Below, piece by piece: positions 55,277 to 64,000 of a DNA stretch of 64,000 nucleotides. Source of the stretch: Thiomonas delicata. GTDB lineage: Bacteria; Pseudomonadota; Gammaproteobacteria; Burkholderiales; Burkholderiaceae_C. Each line of letters begins with the position of its first letter. Within the stretch, counting starts at the first letter, position 1. The DNA lies in NCBI RefSeq assembly GCF_900088825.1, contig NZ_LT592171.1, positions 1,345,131 through 1,409,130 of the forward strand, written 5' to 3'. Made by a program: the position numbers and the translations under genes. The notes below the pieces were generated by a model. That model had not been told where the DNA came from, did no database searches, and saw nothing but the letters and a program-made list of their open reading frames with translations.

Positions 55277-55960
55277 TCAGAATGGCGCTGGGCCGACCTC
55301 CATCAGCGAGCACAGGCGTCGCAGGTTGTACGCGGCGGCCTTCCAGTTCAGGTACAGCGTCGCCCACGCCAGGCCAATCGAGCGCAAGGCCTTGCCACCC
55401 ATCGGGTCGAGGCTGGCGAACACATGTTCGACCCGGACACGGGTCTTGTCGATGCGCCGATTACGCCGCTCCTGGCATTCCGACAGCAGCCGTCCGGCCT
55501 GGGCCTTGCTCTGGATGTGCAACCACCATCCTTTCTCACCCAGGCGCTGTTCGCGCTCGCCATCGACGTAGCCCTTGTCGGCCCAGACATCGCGGCTTGT
55601 GTTGCCAGGGCCGATCACCTGCTCGAAGTGCAAGGTGTCGTGCTCGCTGGCCGTGCTCACGTGCATGCGGCGGATCAGCTTGTGGCGCCGGTCCACGCTG
55701 CTCGAGAGCTTGAAGCCGAAGTGGCTCTTGCCGTGCTTCTTGGTCCAGCGCCCCTGCACGTCCTTCTGGCGGCGCTTGGCTGGCGACCACTCGGCGGGCA
55801 TCGCCTCCTGCTGAACAACGACCTTCTCGTCCTTGTTCAGCGTCTGCTTGGGCACCGGCACGATGCTGGCATCGATCATCTGCCCGCTTCGCGCGATGTC
55901 GCCGTGGCGATCGAGTTGCCGGCTCACCGCCTCGAAGTGACCAGGCCGCGCTTGAGGTCG
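55277..55960 (-). pseudogene. IS5-family transposase, N-terminal part lost
   Basis: Reads SRQLDRHGDIARSGQMIDAS, IVPVPKQTLNKDEK, AKRRQKDVQGRWTKKHGKSH, FGFKLSSSVDRRHKLIRR, DVWADKGYVDGERE, RVRVEHVFASLDPMGGK and ending KAAAYNLRRLCSLME. This is the catalytic two-thirds of an IS5-group transposase with the DDE residues visible. Upstream of ~55960 the frame breaks: a related piece (TKLLYSMRRDDLKRGLV) is in another frame, and the first ~90 residues are missing. It is unlike the intact IS5 copy at 28448. Confidence 0.85.
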
Positions 55961-56239
55961 TCGCGCCGCATCGAGTAAAGCAGCTTGGTCGTGAGGATGG
56001 CGCCTGTGTGTCCGCCAACGACCGTTGATCCCCCCTGGCCTTGAGATGGTTTCCACGACGACCCCGAAATGTCTGTCGTGTGCATGGGGCCGACGATTTC
56101 TAGAACTTACGTGAAGGAATGCACGTCTAGTCGTTTTATATGCGCCGCAGACCCTGCGGTCTGCGCCCCTGCTTGGCACAATCGCTGGCATGTTGCCCCT
56201 TGCTTCTTGCGCTCGAGCTTTCCAACTCGATGCGATCCC

Positions 56240-59200
56240 ATGTCTCGCCTGAACACCCCGTCTCGAATCACGGCCTTTCTGGCGCTACCAGTGGTCATCA
56301 TGTTGCTGTGGGCGATCTGGAACGAATTTTGGCAGTTTCAAATCGCCAAGCATGATGTGCAGGCCCGCGCGCAGAGTGCAGGCCTGCAATACGCCAATCG
56401 AATCGCCAGCCGGCTCGATGGGCAATTCTCCGCGCTGCAATTCCTCGGCACCGCGCTGTTGCCGCCAGACAGTGCCTCGAGTCCGCCCAGCGCCAAGACG
56501 ATCGCAATTCTCCGGCTCTATCTGGCTTTGCACCCAAGCCTCTATGCCTTCAATATCCAATCGCCGGATGGAAACCGGATCGTCTGGTCTACGCGCCGGC
56601 AGAGCGCCCGCCCCATCAATCCGGGGCGCGTCTTGACTCCCCTTTCACGGAATTCGCAGTTTCTACTGGGTCAGGACCAATATGCGCAACGCGTCCAGTC
56701 GCGCGTGATCCCCATACGCTACCGGGTTGCCGATCGCCTGGGCCGAACCCGGTTTTTCGTGGGCACGCCCTATCGGGTCGACCGGTTACTGGGCCATGTC
56801 GATTCTGCGTCCTGGCGCTTCCAGGTCATCGATACCCGTGATCGCAGCGTCGTCGGCATCTGGCAGGGTGGCCAGGTTGGCTGGGCGGCAACGCTCTCCA
56901 AGCCTGCGGCAACAGCGTTTGGCCCGGACATTGCGGTGCCCGGCTACCCCTTCATGATCCAGGTTCGATGGCCCCCTGCGCTCGTCGTCCAGGCCTGGAT
57001 CAAGGGAGCCTGGCCGCGCTGGCTGCTCGAGGTTCTCGCCGTCGCGCTTCTGACTCTGGCCGCCTGGTGGATGCGCCGTCTGCTGCGGCAGCAACAAGCC
57101 GACAGAAGCCGCCTGCGAACTGCGGCGTACAGCGACCCGCTGACGGGCCTGCCCAACCGCTTGGCTTTGCAGGAGCGCCTGCCCCTGGCGCTGGCGCAAG
57201 CCAAGCGCAACGGGACCCAATTGGCCGTCGGATACATGGATCTGGATGATTTCAAACCAGTCAACGACACCTGGGGGCATGCGGCGGGTGATGCGCTGTT
57301 GCAGAGTCTTGCCCAACGCCTGCGATCCTGCATGCGCGGAACCGATCTGGTGGCGCGCTTGGGTGGGGATGAGTTCGTCCTGGTCTTCGAAGGCCTGACA
57401 CGACCCGACGATCTGATGGCAGCGCTTCAGCGTATCCATACTGCCGTCGAGCAACCCTTTGCACTTCCCGGCGGCCACCGCGCCCAGGTCGGTCTCAGTC
57501 TCGGGCTGACCCTATACCCCGACGACGACTCCGACGCCGATTTGCTGCTGCGGCATGCCGACGCCGCGTTGTATGTCAGCAAACTGCACAAGGCTGACCG
57601 CCCCCATTGGTGGCGGCTCTGGGGACAAGACACCCAGGACAGCGAGGAAACGCGGCTGGAGTGCAATCCATTGCACATCGATCCCTATGGCCCAACAGCC
57701 GGAGGATTGCTTGAATCGGCGCAAGAGCATTTTGCGGCGGTGGCAGGCCGTTTTGTCGAGCGTTTTTACGCCGCTGTTGCCCAGGAGCCTGAGTCGACGG
57801 AGATTCTCTCGCGCCTGAGCCCAGCCGAATTCATCCACCTCAAGGCACATCAGGCCAAACACCTGCGCAGCCTGCTGTCCGCGGATTTGACGGAAGACGA
57901 CCAGCGCCAGCGGGCCGCCCAGGTCGGCCGGATCCACGCCCTTGTTGGCATGCGATCGGCGGTCGTGGTCAAGTCATTTGGACGGTATCTGCAACTGCTG
58001 AGTCAGATCGCCGGAAGTTTGCCAGCCCGCGCTGCGGACCGGCAAGATCTCGTACACATCCTGATCGGCCGGCTGCAAGTCGAACTGGAAGCCCAGGTCG
58101 AGTCCATCCAGCAGACCCACGATCCATTTCCACAGTGGATTTTCAGACTGGAGCAACGACTCCCGGAATGGGCGCACTGGGTCGATTTTGCGCGGGATAT
58201 GCTCGACGAGGTCATCAAGCTGCCGGGCCTTTGTGCTGCCGTTTTTTACAAACCCGATGCGCAGGGGCACTTCGTTTACGAATTCAACTCCGGACGCTTC
58301 GGGGACTACATGCGCTCCCTCGAACGCCATGGCGTGCCATCGTTGGAGCTGAACAGGCACAGCCCCTACGGCCAATCCCCGCATCCCCGCGCCTGGCGCA
58401 GTGAGCGCATTGAAACCAACCCCAGCTATTCCAGCGATCCCCGCATGGCCCCCTGGAAAGAAGCCGCGCACGCGGTGGGCATCCGCAGTTCGGTCGCCAT
58501 TCCGATCAAGGACGGACGGGACCATATGGTGGGCGTGATCGGCCTGTATGGCTTGTATCCCGGACAGTTCGAGAGCGCGGCGATGCACGCGTTCTTCGAC
58601 AGCCTGGCGCAGGTGTGCCGCCGTTTTCTGCAAAGATCCCAATCCTCGCGTCTGAGGCCGCCTCTTCCTGCGCAGGAGCGGAGTCATTGGCGCGAACGGC
58701 TGTTCGGCGGCGGACTGGAGATGTTCATGCAGCCGGTGGTCAATCTGCACACGGGCAAGCCCTTCAAGGTCGAGGCGCTGGCCCGCCTGCGACTGGAGGA
58801 TGGGCAGTTGATCACCCCGGGGCAGTTCTTGTCGGCATTTGGAAGCAGCGAGCTTGCCCACCTGTTCGTTCTCGGGCTGGATCAGGCGCTGTCCCAGGCT
58901 TCCCGATGGGATGTCCAGGGCCCGTCATTAGACATCTCCATCAATCTGCCGCCCGAAGTGTTGCTCGACGCCGATTGCCCGCGCTGGATCGACGACGCCT
59001 TGCAGAAGCACGGCATGGCCCCGGAACGTCTGCACCTGGAGATTCTGGAAAGCGCGGAGTTTGACGATGACAAGCGCCGCGATGCGGCTGTACAAATGCT
59101 GACCGATTTGGGCGTGCGGCTGGTCATGGACGATCTGGGCTCGGGCTACAGCAGCCTGCTGCGTTTGCGCACCCTGCCGTTTCATGCCGTCAAGATCGAT

Positions 59201-59593
59201 CAGGGGCTGGTGCGCGAAGCGCACAAAGATCCCCGCCGGATCATCGGCTTCATCGGCGCGCTGGTGCGGCTGGGGAAAGGACTCGGACTCATGGTGGCGG
59301 TCGAAGGCCTGGAAACGCCAGACCTGATCGAGGCCGCGGCCGTGTTGGGTGCGGACGGTGGCCAGGGCTATGCGCTGGCCAAGCCGATGCCCGCTTCCGA
59401 TCTGCCGGACTGGGTGCGGCATTTCCGTCTGAGCCTTGATCACTCCAACCCACAAACTCTCCTGGGCACAGTCGCGGCAGATTGGCTTCGGGAACAAACC
59501 GTGCTCCTCCCCCAATCCCGGTCGGAAGCAGGCGCGGTTGTCACCGCGCCGGTCAATTGCCAGAATGCACCGACGCCGGATTCCATCCAGTAA
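56240..59593 (+). CDS. Membrane GGDEF-globin-GAF-EAL cyclic-di-GMP protein
   Basis: A 1117-residue protein from ATG 56240. TM helix (~10-28), a ~225-residue periplasmic sensor of Cache/CHASE type without CxxCH, TM helix (~260-279), GGDEF with intact GGDEF at 375-379, a globin-like domain (~475-600, RIHALVG signature), a GAF region (~650-810; IRSSVAIPIKDGRDHMVGVI), and EAL (~830-1080) with EALARLR, NLPPEV, LEILES, DDLGSG, KIDQG, VEGLE and GGQGYA all present. It shares its cytoplasmic order with the protein at 633 and differs only in the periplasmic input. No TM or signal gene is linked. Confidence 0.9.
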   Translation: MSRLNTPSRITAFLALPVVIMLLWAIWNEFWQFQIAKHDVQARAQSAGLQYANRIASRLDGQFSALQFLGTALLPPDSASSPPSAKTIAILRLYLALHPSLYAFNIQSPDGNRIVWSTRRQSARPINPGRVLTPLSRNSQFLLGQDQYAQRVQSRVIPIRYRVADRLGRTRFFVGTPYRVDRLLGHVDSASWRFQVIDTRDRSVVGIWQGGQVGWAATLSKPAATAFGPDIAVPGYPFMIQVRWPPALVVQAWIKGAWPRWLLEVLAVALLTLAAWWMRRLLRQQQADRSRLRTAAYSDPLTGLPNRLALQERLPLALAQAKRNGTQLAVGYMDLDDFKPVNDTWGHAAGDALLQSLAQRLRSCMRGTDLVARLGGDEFVLVFEGLTRPDDLMAALQRIHTAVEQPFALPGGHRAQVGLSLGLTLYPDDDSDADLLLRHADAALYVSKLHKADRPHWWRLWGQDTQDSEETRLECNPLHIDPYGPTAGGLLESAQEHFAAVAGRFVERFYAAVAQEPESTEILSRLSPAEFIHLKAHQAKHLRSLLSADLTEDDQRQRAAQVGRIHALVGMRSAVVVKSFGRYLQLLSQIAGSLPARAADRQDLVHILIGRLQVELEAQVESIQQTHDPFPQWIFRLEQRLPEWAHWVDFARDMLDEVIKLPGLCAAVFYKPDAQGHFVYEFNSGRFGDYMRSLERHGVPSLELNRHSPYGQSPHPRAWRSERIETNPSYSSDPRMAPWKEAAHAVGIRSSVAIPIKDGRDHMVGVIGLYGLYPGQFESAAMHAFFDSLAQVCRRFLQRSQSSRLRPPLPAQERSHWRERLFGGGLEMFMQPVVNLHTGKPFKVEALARLRLEDGQLITPGQFLSAFGSSELAHLFVLGLDQALSQASRWDVQGPSLDISINLPPEVLLDADCPRWIDDALQKHGMAPERLHLEILESAEFDDDKRRDAAVQMLTDLGVRLVMDDLGSGYSSLLRLRTLPFHAVKIDQGLVREAHKDPRRIIGFIGALVRLGKGLGLMVAVEGLETPDLIEAAAVLGADGGQGYALAKPMPASDLPDWVRHFRLSLDHSNPQTLLGTVAADWLREQTVLLPQSRSEAGAVVTAPVNCQNAPTPDSIQ

Positions 59594-59604
59594 CCTGCGC
59601 CAAA

Positions 59605-59740
59605 TCGACTTACTGCCCCCGATGGACCACGCCAACACCTCCTCGATCAGCGCGCGCGGGCACACGCTCGCCAACACGCCCGCACTGATCAGATGCGCGA
59701 CGTCAACCTGCGCCGGCAGCGCCTTGCGAGTCCTCGCCAT
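59605..59740 (-). pseudogene. Possible IS4-family transposase N-terminal fragment
   Basis: The minus strand reads MARTRKALPAQVDVAHLISA, GVLASVCPRALIEEVLAWS, resembling the N-terminal domain of IS4-family transposases (a helix pair before the DDE core). The catalytic region is absent. A weak, short match. Confidence 0.35.
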
Positions 59741-59811
59741 CGTTTCCGTCAATCGAAGCCTCGATAGAGCCCGATTGCGCACGAGATACTTCTATCTGAA
59801 CAGTATTGCCT

Positions 59812-60600
59812 TTAGCGGGCTGTTTCGGAAGCTTTCCATGCCGCCGTCCGTTCCTGGATGTAGGACTCGTAATCCTTGCTGGTGCGTAAGGCCGGCATCT
59901 CATGATGGCCGCCGCCCTGCGCATCGGGAATCGGAAGCTGAGCAACAAGTTCCGCATACACGCGCTGGAGATGCGATGGCATATTTGCGGCCGGGTTCGC
60001 CTCCTTCGCGGTGGGCGCCTGGACCCCGGCCAAGGGATCGTCGGTGCGTGGCTCGGCGAGGGTGAGCACTGCGCCCACGTCCGGAGCGGCGGCGTCACGC
60101 TGGGTCAGCGGCGGCAGTTTCCAGCGTCGTTCGACGGTCTTGAGGATCGAGGTATGGTCCAACGGCATCGTGCCTTCGGGCACACGAAAAACCGTCCCGG
60201 CCTTGATACGGGGGGAGACCAGCACGGTGGGAACGCGCACCCCGAAGCGGGTGAAATCGAATCTGTATTCACCGACCGAGTGGTCCGGCGGTACCGCGTC
60301 AGTCGGCGGCGGCACGTGGTCGTAGCACCCGCCATGCTCGTCGTAGGTGATGATCAGCAGCGTCTCGTTCCATGCCGGTCCGTTGCGCAAAGCGTCGTAG
60401 ACGTCATGGATGAGTTATTCTCCGAGCGCGACGTCGTCATTGGGATGCTGGCTGTTGCCGGCAGCACCCCAACTGGGTTCCAGGAAGGTGAAGGTCAGCA
60501 GCGAACCGTCCGCCGCCGCAGCCTTGAAGTCGGAGAACAGGCCGAAGTGGCTGTTCGCAGCGCGGGTGATGTCGGAGAAGGTGTAACGCTGTTGGCGCCG
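59812..60600 (-). pseudogene. Phosphoesterase/phospholipase C family remnant with nonsense codon
   Basis: From ~60600 the minus frame reads RYTFSDITRAANSHFGLFSD, TFTFLEPSWGAAGNSQHPND, DVALGE, then a TAA (a Gln is expected), then LIHDVYDALRNGPAWNETLL, IITYDEHGGCYDHVPPPTD and on to the stop at 59812. This is the C-terminal half of the PF04185 phosphoesterase family (acid phosphatases, phospholipase C) including the metal-binding DEHGG motif. The N-terminal half is replaced at ~60590 by the arm of an inverted repeat. Confidence 0.8.
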
Positions 60601-60717
60601 ATGCCGATTTGAGCCATGGCAAACGAGCTGCGCGCGGCGTCAGGCTTGAATTTCGTCGCGCCCCAACTGACTTACCGCAAACCCGGCGCCTGGCTCAAAT
60701 CGGCATCGGCGCCAACA
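60590..60717. repeat. Perfect 27-bp inverted repeat bounding a 128-bp unit
   Basis: TGTTGGCGCCGATGCC then GATTTGAGCCA (60590-60616) is repeated exactly in inverse at 60691-60717, separated by 74 bp. Both arms coincide with the points where two unrelated genes are cut: the phosphoesterase on the left and a ferritin-like gene on the right. No target duplication is visible. It could be a MITE, a recombination scar or the fused ends of a lost element. Confidence 0.8.
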
Positions 60718-61039
60718 AAATGCGGGCCACACAGTCTCCACATAGCGTCGCAGTGCGCGTCCAAGTTACAGTTCCTCCGGGTCCCATCGCTCGCAACCAC
60801 TGGCTGGCTTCGGCATCGCCCTCCATGGAGTCCCGCAGATTGTGTGTGTACAAATCAACCAGGCTCTCCACAATCGACGCAGCCGCGAGCACATGGAACC
60901 ACGTATCTCCGCGGGCGATGCGTTCATGCGCGATGCGATCGAACGCAATCTGCTCGATTGACCAGGGATGCGGCGCGACGAAGGCGGGGTGCCGATCCGG
61001 CATATCGGCTTCTCTCCTTGCGTGGCTGGTCAGACTCAT
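60718..61039 (-). pseudogene. N-terminal fragment of a ferritin-like domain protein
   Basis: The minus strand from 61039 (or ATG 61003, MPDRHPAFVAPHPWSIEQIA) reads ... ARGDTWFHVLAAASIVESLV, DLYTHNLRDSMEGDAEASQW, L. The helical pattern with FHVLAAASIVESLVDLYT resembles the first helices of ferritin-like/desaturase-type proteins. The sequence loses sense near the inverted repeat and terminates inside its arm. Low-confidence family call. Confidence 0.35.
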
Positions 61040-61210
61040 ATGGGTGACTGCGGTTCATTTGCACGCATGAAAGGGACGCGCCCGAGCTGATTTTGAGGAA
61101 TCGCAGCGGCCAGCGCCGGCTTGATTCCTGACCGCATTCCACTGCTCTGACGGAATCCAATCGACGCCAGCACCTTTGATTTCAGCTCCTTTGACCAGTA
61201 CGCTGTCGCG

Positions 61211-62431
61211 ATGGACTCGCTGATCTCCGCTGCGGCGCGCGCGCTCGTTGCCGGCGACGCGTTCGGTGCCCTCAAGCGCGTCGCGCTGCGCGACGACCCG
61301 CCGGCGCTCGCCCTGCGCGGCACCGCCATGGCCCAGCTTGGCGACTACCCGCGCGCCCGCGAGCTGCTGCGGCGCGCCGCGCGCGGCTTTGGCGCCCGCG
61401 AGGAAGTGGCGCACGCCCGCTGCGTGGTCGCCGAGGCCGAGGTAGCGCTGGCAATGCGCGACCTCCTCGGCTCGCCGCGTACGCTGGCGGCCGCGGCGGC
61501 CACGCTCGAGGCGCGCGCCGATCGCGCCAATGCGCTGCACGCGCGTCTGATCGTGGTGCGCCGGCTGCTGCTGCTCGGTCGCCTCGACGCCGCCGCCCAC
61601 GCCCTGGCGGGCCTCGACGCGGGCAGCTTGCCGCCGTCGCTGCGGGCGGTCGCCGAGCTGGCGTCGGCCGAGGTGGCGCTGCGCTCGCTGCGGACGGTAG
61701 CGGCGCAGGCTGCGCTCGCACGCGCCCTGGAGGCGGCCGAACGCGCGGGGGTGCCCGCACTCCTCGCCGAGGTGGCCGAGGCGCGCGCCGCACTCGATCG
61801 TCCCGCCGCCCGGCGCGTCCACGCGGACCACGAACAACCGCTGCGCCTCGACGAGGTGGAAGCCCTGTTCGCCTCGGGCGTGCTGGTGGTCGACGCCTGC
61901 CGTCGCGGCCTGCGCGCCGGTGCGATCTGGCAGCCACTGGCGCGCCGGCCGGTGCTGTTCGCGTTGGCGCGCGCGCTCGCCGAGGCGTGGCCTGGCGATG
62001 TCAACCGGGATGCCCTGATCGCGCGCGCATTTCATACCCGCCGGCCAGACGAGACGCACCGCGCGCGCCTGCGGGTGGAGATCGGCCGTTTGCGCACACT
62101 GGCTGCACCGCTCGCGCATATCGAAGCCACCGCGCGCGGCTTCGCGCTCACGCCGCGCGACGCGCACACCGTGGTCGTCGTGGCGCCACCCATCGATGGT
62201 GACCAGGCGTCGCTGCTGGCGTTGTTGACCGACGGCACCACCTGGTCGACCTCGGCCCTCGCGCTGGCGCTCGGGGCCAGCCAGCGCACGGTGCAGCGCG
62301 CGCTCGCCGAACTGGAGGCGGAGGGGCAGGTGCGTTCGATTGGGCGCGCACGCACGCAGCGCTGGCTGTCGCCGCCGCTGGCCGGATTCACGACGATCTT
62401 GTTACTCCCCACTGCGCTGCCGCTCGGCTAG
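61211..62431 (+). CDS. Predicted HTH transcriptional regulator with helical repeat region
   Basis: A 406-residue, very Ala/Arg-rich protein. Residues ~1-200 are TPR-like helical repeats (LRGTAMAQLGDYPRARELLR, RADRANALHARLIVVRRLLL). A winged-helix-like segment follows (~240-310: NRDALIARAFHTRRPDETHR, RLRVEIGRLRTL), and at the C-terminus is a second HTH (TSALALALGASQRTVQRALA, ELEAEGQVRSIG). It probably controls the two genes downstream, which start 47 nt later. Specific family unknown. Confidence 0.6.
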   Translation: MDSLISAAARALVAGDAFGALKRVALRDDPPALALRGTAMAQLGDYPRARELLRRAARGFGAREEVAHARCVVAEAEVALAMRDLLGSPRTLAAAAATLEARADRANALHARLIVVRRLLLLGRLDAAAHALAGLDAGSLPPSLRAVAELASAEVALRSLRTVAAQAALARALEAAERAGVPALLAEVAEARAALDRPAARRVHADHEQPLRLDEVEALFASGVLVVDACRRGLRAGAIWQPLARRPVLFALARALAEAWPGDVNRDALIARAFHTRRPDETHRARLRVEIGRLRTLAAPLAHIEATARGFALTPRDAHTVVVVAPPIDGDQASLLALLTDGTTWSTSALALALGASQRTVQRALAELEAEGQVRSIGRARTQRWLSPPLAGFTTILLLPTALPLG

Positions 62432-62478
62432 ATTGGGATCTGGCGGCCCCGTTCCGGAGCGCCGAAAGGAGCCCAGCA

Positions 62479-63165
62479 ATGAACACACCCCGAGCCAAGA
62501 CAGTCGAAACGTACCCCCAGGCACCGGCGCGCGCCGCCGAGATCGTGCGTGAATACGGCCCCTTCGCCGGCGCCGACAACGTCGGCGGCGTCACCCATGA
62601 CGGCCGCCGCGTCTGGGCCGCCATCGGATCCAGGCTGGTCGCCTTCGACCCCGAGAACGGCCAGCTCGCGCGTACGCTCGACCGCGCCGCCGACGCCGGC
62701 ACCGCCTTCGACGGCACGCACCTCTACCAGATCGCCGACGCGCGCATCGACAAGATCGATCCCGCCACCGGCGACGTGGTGGCGTCGATCCCGGCGCCTG
62801 GGCACGGCAGCGATTCGGGCCTCGCCTGGGCCGAAGGCAGCCTGTGGGTGGGACAGTACCGCGATCGCAAGATCCACCAGATCGATCCCGCCACCGGCGA
62901 CATTCTGCGCACCATCGAATCCAACCGCTTCGTTACCGGCGTGACCTGGGTCGACGGCGAGCTGTGGCACGGCACCTGGGACGACGACGGCAGCGATATA
63001 CGCCATATCGACCCGGAGAACGGCGCCGTGCTCGAACGGCTCGAGATGCCGTCCGGCGTCGGCGTCAGCGGGTTGGAGTCCGACGGCGCAGACCTGTTTT
63101 ATTGCGGCGGTGGACCGTGCGGAAAGGTCCGCGCCGTGCGGCGCCCGAAACATGACAGATCATGA
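62479..63165 (+). CDS. Beta-propeller protein (glutaminyl-cyclase/SMP-30-like)
   Basis: A 228-residue protein from ATG 62479 behind AAGGAG. It is built of repeated blades: VGGVTHDGRRVWAAIGSRLV, TAFDGTHLYQIADARIDKID, SGLAWAEGSLWVGQYRDRKI, TGVTWVDGELWHGTWDD. The repeated IDPATGD loops are typical of YncE or glutamine-cyclotransferase-like propellers. No signal peptide is seen, so it is probably cytoplasmic. It overlaps the region leading to the DUF899 gene, so the two are likely co-transcribed. Confidence 0.65.
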   Translation: MNTPRAKTVETYPQAPARAAEIVREYGPFAGADNVGGVTHDGRRVWAAIGSRLVAFDPENGQLARTLDRAADAGTAFDGTHLYQIADARIDKIDPATGDVVASIPAPGHGSDSGLAWAEGSLWVGQYRDRKIHQIDPATGDILRTIESNRFVTGVTWVDGELWHGTWDDDGSDIRHIDPENGAVLERLEMPSGVGVSGLESDGADLFYCGGGPCGKVRAVRRPKHDRS

Positions 63166-63179
63166 ACCAGGAGACAGAC

Positions 63180-63974
63180 ATGGGCACGATGACAAAACAC
63201 ACGATCGGAACACGTGAAGCGTGGCTCGCAGCAAGGATCGAGCTGCTCAAGGCCGAGAAGGAACACACACGGCGCAGCGACGAGCTGGCGCGGCAGCGTC
63301 AGGCGTTGCCGTGGGTTCGCGTCGACAAGGATTATCGATTCGAAACCGACGCGGGGAGCGCCTCGCTGGCGGACCTCTTCCAAGGACGCTCGCAGCTCCT
63401 CGTCTACCACTTCATGTTCGGGCCCGACTACACGGCGGGCTGCCCGACCTGTTCGACGATCGTGGACGGCTTCAATGGGTTTGCGATCCATCTTGCCCAC
63501 CATGACGTGATGCTGTGCGCCGTTTCGCGGGCGCCGCTCGCCAAACTACAGACATACAGGCGGCGAATGGGCTGGACGTTTCCTTGGGCGTCCTCGTTCG
63601 ACAGCGATTTCAACGCCGATTTCAGCGCCTCGTTCACCGAGCAACAGCAGCGCGAGGAGGGAATTGAATACAACTACCGATCCGAGCCGCCGATGTCGGC
63701 CATCCCTCACACCATGGGCAAGGAGGCTGGCGATGAAGCGCCCCCCGAAAAGAATGCAGCCATGACCGGGACCGACGTGGCCACCTATCTGCGCGAGCGG
63801 CCGGGCATGAGCGCATTCGTGCTCGAGGATGGCATCGTCTACCACACCTATTCCACCTATGCGCGCGGGCTGGACGGCCTCTGGGGCATGTATCAATGGC
63901 TCGACCGCGCGCCCAAGGGGCGCAACGAGACGGGCATGTGGTGGCGCCGCCACGACGAGTACGGCAAGCGCTGA
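63180..63974 (+). CDS. DUF899 (thioredoxin-like) family protein
   Basis: A 264-residue protein. Start at ATG 63180 is chosen because AGGAGACAGAC precedes it; an ATG at 63162 has no such site. Motifs of the family: WLAARIELLKAEKEHTRRSD, LPWVRVDKDYRFET, YHFMFGPDYTAGCPTCSTIV (CPTC, a thioredoxin-like pair), GWTFPWASSFDSDFNADF and a C-terminal WWRRHDEYG. Members are predicted disulphide or oxidoreductase proteins of unknown substrate. Complete within the window. Confidence 0.85.
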   Translation: MGTMTKHTIGTREAWLAARIELLKAEKEHTRRSDELARQRQALPWVRVDKDYRFETDAGSASLADLFQGRSQLLVYHFMFGPDYTAGCPTCSTIVDGFNGFAIHLAHHDVMLCAVSRAPLAKLQTYRRRMGWTFPWASSFDSDFNADFSASFTEQQQREEGIEYNYRSEPPMSAIPHTMGKEAGDEAPPEKNAAMTGTDVATYLRERPGMSAFVLEDGIVYHTYSTYARGLDGLWGMYQWLDRAPKGRNETGMWWRRHDEYGKR

Positions 63975-64000
63975 GCCACGTCATGGATTTCGCAGGCGCA

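Overview
The window is GC-rich DNA from a betaproteobacterium, most likely a member of the Burkholderiales. A Thiomonas-like genus is my best guess. The guess rests on the Dmp/Tmo-type aromatic monooxygenases, a DmpR-type sigma-54 activator, three paralogous globin-GAF-EAL signalling proteins and the mix of insertion sequences. No rRNA or tRNA is visible to settle it. Much of the window is a mosaic of accessory modules, with truncated genes marking the seams.

Layout. 1-11195: a decayed chemotaxis receptor, a very large membrane-bound cyclic-di-GMP protein with a CxxCH motif, a lytic transglycosylase, a TPR membrane protein, a SWIB protein, small membrane proteins, gene remnants, and a short block of oxidoreductase/esterase/DoxX genes. 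11196-22813: a complete type I-C CRISPR-Cas locus with 47 repeats and 46 spacers, all on the minus strand. A hicBA toxin-antitoxin pair is embedded between cas7 and cas4. 23177-25508: a second cyclic-di-GMP protein and a chemotaxis receiver remnant. 25743-27768: a MITE-like element, an OmpW porin and a zinc alcohol dehydrogenase. 27848-30072: a decayed group II intron split by an IS5-family element.

30129-52541 is the metabolic core. A toluene monooxygenase operon (tmoABCDEF) lies downstream of a full phenol hydroxylase plus meta-cleavage operon (dmpKLMNOPQB-glcG-dmpCDE-SDR-dmpFGHI). Both are on the minus strand and are separated by an IS407-type element with a clear 4-bp target duplication. 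A divergent DmpR-like sigma-54 activator (50056) and an overlapping GntR regulator sit at the head, and a good -24/-12 promoter faces dmpK. Read together: TMO hydroxylates toluene or benzene to cresols or phenol, phenol hydroxylase makes (methyl)catechol, DmpB opens the ring, and DmpC-I take the product to pyruvate and acyl-CoA. OmpW (uptake) and the alcohol dehydrogenase may be accessory members stranded downstream by the intron. tmoD carries an apparent one-base frameshift in a run of seven A.

52672-64000: an IS91-family element with its tyrosine recombinase, an IS5 remnant, the third cyclic-di-GMP protein (GGDEF-globin-GAF-EAL), a run of decayed genes around a perfect 27-bp inverted repeat, then an intact HTH regulator, a beta-propeller protein and a DUF899 protein.

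The two points most worth attention are the translationally coupled hicBA inside the cas operon, where the antitoxin has no visible DNA-binding domain, and the repeated globin-GAF-EAL architecture.
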